From Acanthosepion esculentum (lineage: Eukaryota; Mollusca; Cephalopoda; Sepiida; Sepiidae): 64,000 nucleotides of DNA. Below, in pieces: positions 56,776 to 64,000 of this stretch (its first letter is position 1; the number at the start of each line of letters is the position of its first letter). The position numbers and the translations under genes were made by a program. Below the pieces are notes generated by a model. It did not search any database. It was not told the origin of the DNA and saw only the letters and a list, made by a program, of their open reading frames with translations. The stretch lies in contig OZ038488.1 in the NCBI GenBank assembly GCA_964036315.1, positions 59,364,134-59,428,133 on the forward strand, given 5' to 3'.

Positions 56776-58329
56776 CACGATTTTTGTCCTCACTGGGTGT
56801 GAGAATTGAGCATCCTGAGATAAGGCGATGAATAGTTTCAATGTATTGGTTACAGTAACTACATTTTGGGTCCGTAGCTTGGTAGCTGCGTATAAGCAGA
56901 CTCTGGTCACATACAGCAAGAATAAAACCTTTAGTCCCACTCATAAGACTTGAATTTCTTAGCCACTCGTAGGGTGCGAATTAATCAACATCAGCATTTT
57001 TGCTTTGAAGAAGGAACTCGTTATATAGCTCCAGCTTTTTCAATTTGCTTTTGTCTTCGCTTCTTGTTTCAGTTTTCCCGCTGATGTTGTGGCAGCTGTA
57101 TCACTTCAGCGCTATTTTCAAGATTTAACCCGAATACTCTGGCGTAATTATGAGCTTCTTTTGATACAGAATAAAGTTTTTTTTAATTTTTTATTCTACA
57201 TTACGAGCTGTAACATCCAATCTTGTAAAGTTGCAATATAACGTCCCAGTTTTAAAATTTTGTAAGACAACTTCAATTGAATCATATTCCTACTCCCAGC
57301 CCTCCTTTGTAGATACAGATTGGCAATATCTGCCTTAGGGTGAAGCATTCTGTTGCATGTGAGTAATTTGCGAAGTTTTCGTCAATTTCCTTAAGTTCCT
57401 TTAAGTTCAAACCTATTATGTTGAAGCTATAAGTTAAAAATGCGATAGCAAAAGTGTTAAAGCTCGTTATTATATTTTTCTAATTCAATTCAGTTTTCAT
57501 TCTTACTTGCACTTGCCTGATGAATTCCTTCCTGATATTTTCTTTCATCTTCGAATGCCGTATTCCGTTGCTTTCATTTCCAACAGGATAAGTATCTTCC
57601 TGGTCGTGTTCCTTAATCACAGTATATACTTCAAGAATTATATTCTCGTTACTACTACGCTTTCCTCGCTAGCAGGTGACTTTTTAACATCTATCTAGCC
57701 GAAACTCCTTGCACAAATAATCATTGAAACTTTTCACAGTATTTAAAAGAACTTCCAAGTCATCATTATGCCTTGAATATATAACTACAGGTCATCTATA
57801 TATATGATTTATCCTTTTACCTTTGATTTTATGCTCAATATCCTGTATTGTTTAACAATTTTGATAACAAAAATTAATGATAGACTAAAAGGTAGAGCGG
57901 ATAAAGAGTCCACTTGAAAAATTCTACATTTAATTCCCATGACTTTACTTTACTTAGGAACATGGCATTAGAATGCGAAAATAACAGATCTGTGTTCCAG
58001 AACTACCGCATTTGACGGCATATAAGTCGCACGGTGTATAAGACGCACCACAATTTCAGCAGGGTAAATCAAGGAAAAATTAGTAATGAGTAAAATTAGT
58101 AAACCTACATATGGCATATAAGACGCATGAAAATTTTAAAAGATATTTTTAGTAAAACAAAATGTGTGCCTTATATGCCGTCAAATAAGATACATAATAT
58201 ATCGTAATAAATTCACAATAACTGATGACATTTTGTATACTACAAGAGCCTTGATGATCCATGAGTGTGGGATGCTATTGAAAGCCTTTTTGTAGTTTAT
58301 CTATGCTACAGTGAGATTTGTTTTACTGT
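56776..58329 (-). mobile_element. R2-like LINE, RT to CCHC region, rearranged
   Basis: The minus strand at 56944-56776 reads GFILAVCDQSLLIRSYQATD and CSYCNQYIETIHRLISGC, a C-x2-C-x7-H-x5-C zinc finger as in R2-like proteins. At about 57780 is YIDDL, the RT active site in degraded context. At about 58300 is IDYKKAFNSIPHSWIIKAL, the preceding RT motif. This orders the pieces correctly 5' to 3' on the minus strand, with many frameshifts. A short TIR element (58005-58187) lies inside. Confidence 0.75.
58009..58187. mobile_element. Short TIR element (MITE) inside the R2-like LINE
   Basis: TTTGACGGCATATAAGTCGC at the left and the reverse complement of the right end, TTTGACGGCATATAAGGCAC, form ~22-bp TIRs. 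Internal copies of GCATATAAGACGCA repeat the TIR core. The style resembles pogo/Tc1-related MITEs; the superfamily is not certain. Confidence 0.7.
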
Positions 58330-58545
58330 GACGAGATTGTTCAGAATTCACTGTCATATAGGAGGAATGATATTACATAACAGTTCAGTACTATTCTCTT
58401 TCTTACTAACAAAACTTTCCTGTCTCTTAAAACTTTCCTTAGCTTTTGGAAGGCATCTTTCGCTATCCCAGTGCACCTTTGGATTTCAGTGTTGCATTTT
58501 CCATCTTCTGTTAAAACTACTCCCATACAAAAAACAACCCCTCAA
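58330..58545 (-). mobile_element. LINE-A RT fragment nested in the R2-like LINE
   Basis: The frame reads MGVVLTEDGKCNTEIQRCTG, IAKDAFQKLRKVLRDRKVLL and VLNCYVISFLLYDSEF, the region just before and including the LLYGSECW motif of LINE-A. It interrupts the R2-like copy between RT motifs. Confidence 0.8.
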
Positions 58546-58769
58546 CACCTGTTTACCATGATGCTTCCCCACTATTCTCACTCATGAATAGAGATATAAA
58601 ATGCATCAGCCTTTAGAGGACATGCCCAACTAGTTAAGGGGAAGGCAAATCCGTGGTATTAAACAGGAGATTTACAGCAGCCCATCTTAATTCACCAAGA
58701 CAAAACATGGATATGTTGACACCTGTAATTAATTATAATTAGAACCTATGAGAGCCATGTCTGGTATAG
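58546..58769. other. Unassigned sequence between LINE blocks
   Basis: No family recognised; may be further LINE or insertion sequence. Confidence 0.4.
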
Positions 58770-60560
58770 CAACAGGGCATTCATTATTGTTTATCCTTTT
58801 ACCTTTGATCTTATACCAAATATCCTGTATTGGTTAACAATTTTGATAAAGGAATTAATGCCAGGCAAAAAGGAAGAGAGGATATAAAGAGTCTTCTTGA
58901 AAAATTCTGCATTTAATTTTCATGTCTTTACTTAGGAGGACGGCATTAGATCAATTAAGACTGAGTAGTGAATTCGTTCCTCAGTAGGTGTCCTATACTT
59001 TCGGTCTTGTGCCACATCTAAGCTTCGCATAAAAATCCCTATATACTTCTAAGTACCTTTCTGGCCGAGTCCCTTAATCACATTATCTACACCAATAATT
59101 GTCTTCGGCTCACTTGAAGGTGGCCTTTGCACATTTATCTAGCCGAAATCCCATGCATATATCATGATTGAAACTGTTTAGTCTTTAAAAGCCTTTCCAA
59201 TTCATCATTATTTGTTGTATATAACTTCAGGTCATCCATATGAAATAAGTGATTAATCCTTTTACCTTTGATCTAATATCCTGTATTGTTTAATAATTTT
59301 GATAAAGGAATTAATGCCAGACTAAAAGGAAGAGGATATAAAGAGTCTTCTTGAAAAATTCCACATTTAATTTCCATATCTTAGAAGCAGGGTATTAGAA
59401 TGCTAGAATGCGAAAGTAACTCATCTCTGTTCCATAATGATATTATGCTGTAAGAAAATTATGCATAATAGTTGGTCAAATTTTGTATACTTCAAGGATC
59501 TTGATAATCCACGTGTGTGGGATGCTAGTGAAGGCCTTTTTGTAGTCTTTCCATGTTACTTTGAGGTTTTTAAAGAATCATCCTATTTATAAGCAACGAT
59601 AGGAGCCTAAGAGACAGCCTTTTTTTTTTTACCTATATTGTATTCTTCCAGATGGCTGTATGATCTTTCGGCTAATAGGGAGGTTAACAACTTGTAAGAT
59701 TTTGACAAACAATAGGTCAATAATTTTTATGATTTTCTGTCATTATTTTTTGGTAGCAAATTGTTGACACCTGGGGAGAACAATTTCGGTGACCTTGTGG
59801 GCCCCAACATCATTCCATTAAATAGAGTTGTCATAATGTCATGAGTAACAGAGAAACAGTCAAGCCAGAATTTTGGAATTTTATCAGTTCTTGGTGATTT
59901 CTCCTTGTGATACTTGGTTAATATTTTACCAATATTATTCTTTGAGGTTCCCATAGTTTTATCCAGATCTTTTAACCATTTAGAGTCCTCATTGAGACAT
60001 TTTTCATCCCCCCCCCTGTATACGTTATTCCAGAAAATGTCTATTTCTTTTTCCCAGTCATCTTTTCTCTATTGTAACAGTTTGGCTTCCCATTTCTCTG
60101 TAAATTATCTTTGCGCCTGTTTCAAATAATATCTTGTGTCTATAGAATCTTTCGCGTTACTCGAGCCTACGGTGACGTTGTGCTTTAGCCCGCATTTTTT
60201 GTTTCAGTTCTTCTTTCAATTCGGCTTTTGGTTCTTTACTCTGCAATTAATATTTTCTCTTAACTTTACCAGATCTTATTTCATTATTCTTATGAAGCTC
60301 CAGCGGAATAAATGTTTCTGCTCACGTCGTTTTTATCTTTTTCTCAGTGTTTAACGTCCATCTTGATTTGATATTTGGTGAACCGCGTTTCTTCTTTTTC
60401 TGGTTTATTCCGTACTTGGACAAAAGAACTTTTACAGCTGCACATATGAATCGGTTTAGTCCAGTTAAATTAGATTTTGTTGCGTGTATATTTCACGTAA
60501 AGCAAAGTTTCCAACGTAAATTGTATGTTTAAGCATACGCTTCTTTCTAATTTTCCAAAA
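58770..60560 (-). mobile_element. R2-like LINE, N-terminal to RT region, with repeated RT block
   Basis: Minus strand order: basic linker (FLSKYGINQKKKKRGSPNIK near 60440), then RT start GKILTKYHKEKSPRTDKIPK and FSPGVNNLLPKNND (59727-59954). Next come DYKKAFTSIPHTWIIKILEV (about 59520) and HMDDLKLYTTNNDELERLLK (about 59235; M-D-D active site). The active-site-proximal block (TTTACCTTTGAT.., CTTGAAAAATTC..) occurs three times, at 57810, 58800 and 59250, showing duplication within or between copies. Multiple stops make it dead. Confidence 0.8.
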
Positions 60561-60894
60561 AGCCCGTCTTACAGATATCTCAATGTAGACTACTTTCTCT
60601 CGCTTTTTAATTATTCGACTTTTCTAGTTCTGATATCATCTGCATATTTCTTCATATTCGGTTGTTTCATAATACCTTTCAGTTATATTTTCATCTACCA
60701 CATCTTCAACTTCATTCGATTTGCCCATACTTATCTGGTTGTCAGTGTCGACATCAGACAAATTGGTATCCTGACATTCAACTTCCGTCTCTTTTCTGAA
60801 TATTGCTCTGTTACCGGTTTTTTATGTTGCACTCAAATTTCGATTGAAAGCATCTGTATCTAGTATATCACTTCTTTATATTCTTCCCTTGTCC

Positions 60895-60922
60895 ATTTAC
60901 TTTTTCGATTTCTTTGAACCTC

Positions 60923-60980
<58 letters not shown>

Positions 60981-61365
60981 TCCTTTAATTTCTGTTGTAT
61001 ACTAATTTCCTTCCGGTTCCCAATAAGAGGCCTAAATCCCTTCACATTATTGCACACACACGTTTACATAGATAAAGCCCTCTGTAAGATGTGAGCTGTA
61101 CTTGTGACAACAGTGTTTTGTATTTCTTTAAGGCATGGTTTCCAGTGACCCTTTCAATGAGTCTATCAGAACCTTTTCCAATCAAATTGATCCCTCGATG
61201 TGCCACATATTTGAGATTTCTACTTCAAGATCCTTGTATTTCGATAGTTGTTTTGAAGAACTTCAAAGTTACTTTACAGTTTGCGGGAATTGCTGCATCA
61301 ATAGCAAAGGACATTCTCTTTTTGCAGTCTTTGATAACTATATCTTGTATTAGTATTGCATAATA
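60895..61365 (-). mobile_element. R2-like LINE C-terminus, 3' UTR and (AAT)n tail
   Basis: Reverse complement reads KYQ/RNTRILK.KSQICGTSR-type sequence corresponding to KYKDLEIEISxMW, then THWKGHWKP, the .LGTAHILRK.LSI-type terminus (STAHILQRALSM) near 61080, and the 3' UTR (TAGGCCTCTTATTGGGAACC). A (TTA)n tract at 60925-60980 is the AAT tail on this strand. It lies head-to-tail with the copy at 58770-60560. Confidence 0.7.
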
Positions 61366-61369
61366 TTAT

Positions 61370-61814
61370 GTTAATATTATTATATAATATTTTATTATAA
61401 TAATTATGATCATACTAATTATTATAATATCACTATATTAGATAATATTATACAACTGTTCTAATATTACTAATATTATCACGATAAACAAAAAATGATT
61501 GACGTATCTGTTCCAATATTTTTCAATAGTTAAGAGAAGAGCGCGCTTTAAGAAAAGAAAAAGGAAAGAAAAATGCGTGTTTGAAAAAGTTAAATAATAT
61601 TTCCATAGTATGTCTCTCTTCTTCAAGTTATATTTAAAATTTCATTTTTTTTAAACAGATTTAAATATAATTTGAAGAAGACAAACAAACTGTCGAAATA
61701 TTGTTTAACATTGCCAAACACTGTTTTTTACTTTTCTTTTTCTTTTCTTGAATCACGCACATCTCTTAACGATTATTGCGATATTATTAATATTATTATA
61801 ATATATATTTTATA
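61370..61814. other. AT-rich; weak ribozyme-like motif
   Basis: Mostly ATTAT-rich. TTTGAAGAAGACAAACAAAC then TGTCGAAATATTG at 61671-61703 has the hairpin GACA/TGTC followed by GAAA, resembling a decayed Penelope-type hammerhead. Confidence 0.3.
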
Positions 61815-62220
61815 ATTATAAAAGTATTATATTGAATAATAATATCGTCTATAATTCTATAATCGTCTCTTTCTCATAATCACACATTTTATTCAGTCAG
61901 ACTATTATAATTATATAATTAAAATTATATAATTATTATATTGAATAATAATATCGTCTATAATTCTATAATTGTCTTTTAAATTTATCACACAGTGTAT
62001 TTAGCCAGACACTTATAATTATATAGTTATATAATTATTATATTGAATAATAATATCGTCTATAATTCTATAATCGTCTTTTAAATTTATAACACTGTGT
62101 ATGTAGCCAGACACTTATAATTTTATAGTTATATAATTATATAATTATTATATTGAATAATAATATCGTCTATAATTCTATAATCGTCTTTTAAATTTAT
62201 CGCGCATTTTATTTAGCCAG
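61815..62220. repeat. Tandem repeat, about 95-bp unit, four copies
   Basis: Each unit holds ATTATATTGAATAATAATAT, CGTCTATAATTCTATAATCG, CTTTTAAATTTAT and TTTAGCCAGACA..TTATAATTATATA. The last three units are about 90% alike; internal TTATAATTATAT is self-complementary. Confidence 0.88.
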
Positions 62221-62224
62221 ACAG

Positions 62225-63190
62225 CGATTCTTTCCTTTAATAAATTGGATTTACTGGGAGGTGTTTCAAAAGATAAGAATGACAATCAATATTTGAACCC
62301 AGTTATTTCCAATTCGTGATTCTCAAAGCAGGTAAGTATTCTAGTCTCATTGTAATCTGACGTTATACAATGTAACCGGCCCCCATCATTTAACTGTAAG
62401 TATACACGTCCAATCTGAAATAACACTGCTGTAACTGTATGTAAGGGCGTACGTATGGTTGCAAATAATATCCGTTCACTTCGAAATTGATACTTATATT
62501 CTCATGTAATACGTACCAATCTACGCTGAAGGAAAACGAAATTGTGTCTACATTAACGCATACATATTCCCAAATCTACATATGCATAATGTTCTTACTG
62601 GAGAATGCATGAAAATATGCATACAAACACGCACAGACAGACACATATATACGTATATGCACATACATACTATGTACTGCTTTATAAATGGTGAAACATT
62701 GTAAGAACTTGGACGGAAATTTACTGTTGATGATCTAGTGCTTTCTAAACATTTTCGTCTTAGTGACTCCTTTTCACTTTTGTTTCAGTGTAGAATTCTT
62801 TAGATCATAATTGTGGTTAGTGTCCTTTAATGTGTTGTTGCTCACCCTAACGATAATGATCGCAATTTTGATATAAAAAAAGCTACTTTAATTAAACCGA
62901 GAAAACACTTCACTATGACGAAAGTGTATAGAAAGTGCTTTAATCACAAGATCATCCAAAGCAAATGTGCGTCTTGGTTCTTACGACGCATCAACTTTCT
63001 TGGCAGATCGTCTATGATCACAATGTGCGATATTTAATAACACAGGTGATGGAAGCTAAAAGGAAAAGAATCTAAATGAAATCGGCTAAATCATATATCC
63101 AAAAGAGGCATATATAAATATAAGTATATTTTAGATTTTAAAATTCCGAGCCTCTCTCGTTCGTGTATATTAGTAGTAGTATCAATATAA
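62225..63190. other. No feature seen
   Basis: AT-rich sequence. Confidence 0.5.
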
Positions 63191-63196
63191 ACAAAC

Positions 63197-63240
63197 TTAG
63201 TCTGATGAAGTCCTAAAGGTCGAAACATGTTACAAGAAAA
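63197..63240 (+). ncRNA. Penelope-type hammerhead-like core
   Basis: CTGATGA (63202-63208), AGTCC-TAAA-GGTC as stem II (with one U-U mismatch), GAAA (63222-63225), then CATGTTACAAG. The core bases CUGAUGA and GAAA are intact, but stem III and the cleavage triplet are not clear. It lies 180 bp upstream of the ribozyme-bearing palindrome, on the far side of a TA tract. Confidence 0.4.
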
Positions 63241-63313
63241 CATTTTCTACTTTGTCATACATCTTTCTCCCTAAATTATTCTTGATATATAAAAATTTAT
63301 ATATCGTTATCCC

Positions 63314-63620
<307 letters not shown>

Positions 63621-63726
63621 GATAAATAAATATTTACGGCTTTACTTTGTGTAATGAACACTATTTTTAAATTAATATTTTGAACGCTGTAATCCTACTG
63701 TTCGTTCTCCTACACTTTGATATATA
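63621..63726 (+). mobile_element. Tail segment after the palindrome
   Basis: GGCTTTACTTTGTGTAATGA, ACACTATTTTTAAATTAATA and TTGAACGCTGTAATCCTACT, then CGTTCTCCTACACTTTG. Reverse-complement copy at 2866-2935. Its start resembles the spacer CTCTACTTTGTATTAAGCAC of the second family, linking the families. Confidence 0.75.
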
Positions 63727-63898
<172 letters not shown>

Positions 63899-64000
63899 AA
63901 TTTCCAAGTGGATAGAATCCAGGTAGAGCTCAATGTCCAGGACAGAGCAAGAAAATAATATAAAAGGCTCAAACACTAATATTACATGGTTATAATTTAT

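Noticed and set aside
60136..60863. Series of plus-strand frames resembling membrane proteins
   Set aside because: They are antisense to the R2-like LINE N-terminal region; the hydrophobic look comes from the complement of Lys/Glu-rich coding sequence.

Overview
The window is eukaryotic, AT-rich and almost entirely non-coding. Long dinucleotide tracts ((TA)n above all, plus (CA)n, (GA)n, (AAT)n and (GAA)n) recur every 1-2 kb. Between them lie decayed copies of several non-LTR retrotransposon lineages, Penelope-like elements, mariner and hAT relics, tRNA- and 5S-derived SINE-like sequence and short LTRs. This composition fits a repeat-rich lophotrochozoan genome, most plausibly a coleoid cephalopod such as an octopus. 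That assignment is my inference from repeat style, not from any host gene. I see no bacterial, viral or plasmid features and no convincing complete host gene.

Layout. 0-9 kb: palindromic repeats, a SINE-like family (here S1), a CR1-type LINE end, a GC-rich decayed coding-like patch near 5.0-5.9 kb and an internally deleted mariner (6.28-7.04 kb). 9-14 kb: a Penelope-like RT fragment, a short mariner derivative, and several copies of a tRNA-derived SINE-like family (here S2). 15.6-17.0 kb and 25.4-26.8 kb: a near-identical direct duplication of about 1.4 kb, with a third partial copy at 24.2-24.7 kb. 19.8-20.8 kb: a perfect 60-bp-arm palindrome between TA tracts. 21.1-21.9 kb: a hAT-like element. 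25-31 kb: 3' ends of an R2-like LINE, each ending in (AAT)n. 32.4-32.9 kb: a 238-bp tandem repeat. 34.6-35.4 kb: a CR1-type RT segment. 36.2 kb: the C-terminus of a Penelope-like element. 37.6-38.6 kb: two minisatellites. 40.7 kb: a solo LTR with a target-site duplication. 44-48 kb: a 5S rRNA-like fragment and LINE mosaics. 50-54 kb: LINE ends and an LTR. 56.6-61.4 kb: rearranged, nested R2-like LINE copies. 61.8-62.2 kb: a ~95-bp tandem repeat. 63.4-63.7 kb: a 204-bp palindrome.

The most interesting signal is a dispersed set of palindromic elements, usually next to or containing (TA)n, that carry hammerhead-ribozyme-like sequence. The copy at 63527-63588 has the whole type I hammerhead core in order, with a 4-bp stem I, 6-bp stem II, 6-bp stem III and a GUA cleavage triplet. 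The copy at the left edge (minus strand, 35-87) folds the same way with a GUC triplet but has one core substitution. A related family ends in GAAACAGACTGTC, and one locus is arranged as head-to-tail 238-bp units, the organisation expected of retrozyme-like (ribozyme-bearing, tandem) retroelements. A third, weaker motif class lies downstream of a Penelope-like C-terminus, as known for Penelope elements. Two speculative host-gene traces are also given: a two-exon open frame with a signal-peptide-like start (29.4-29.6 kb) and a Kozak-plus-splice-donor first exon (49.9 kb).
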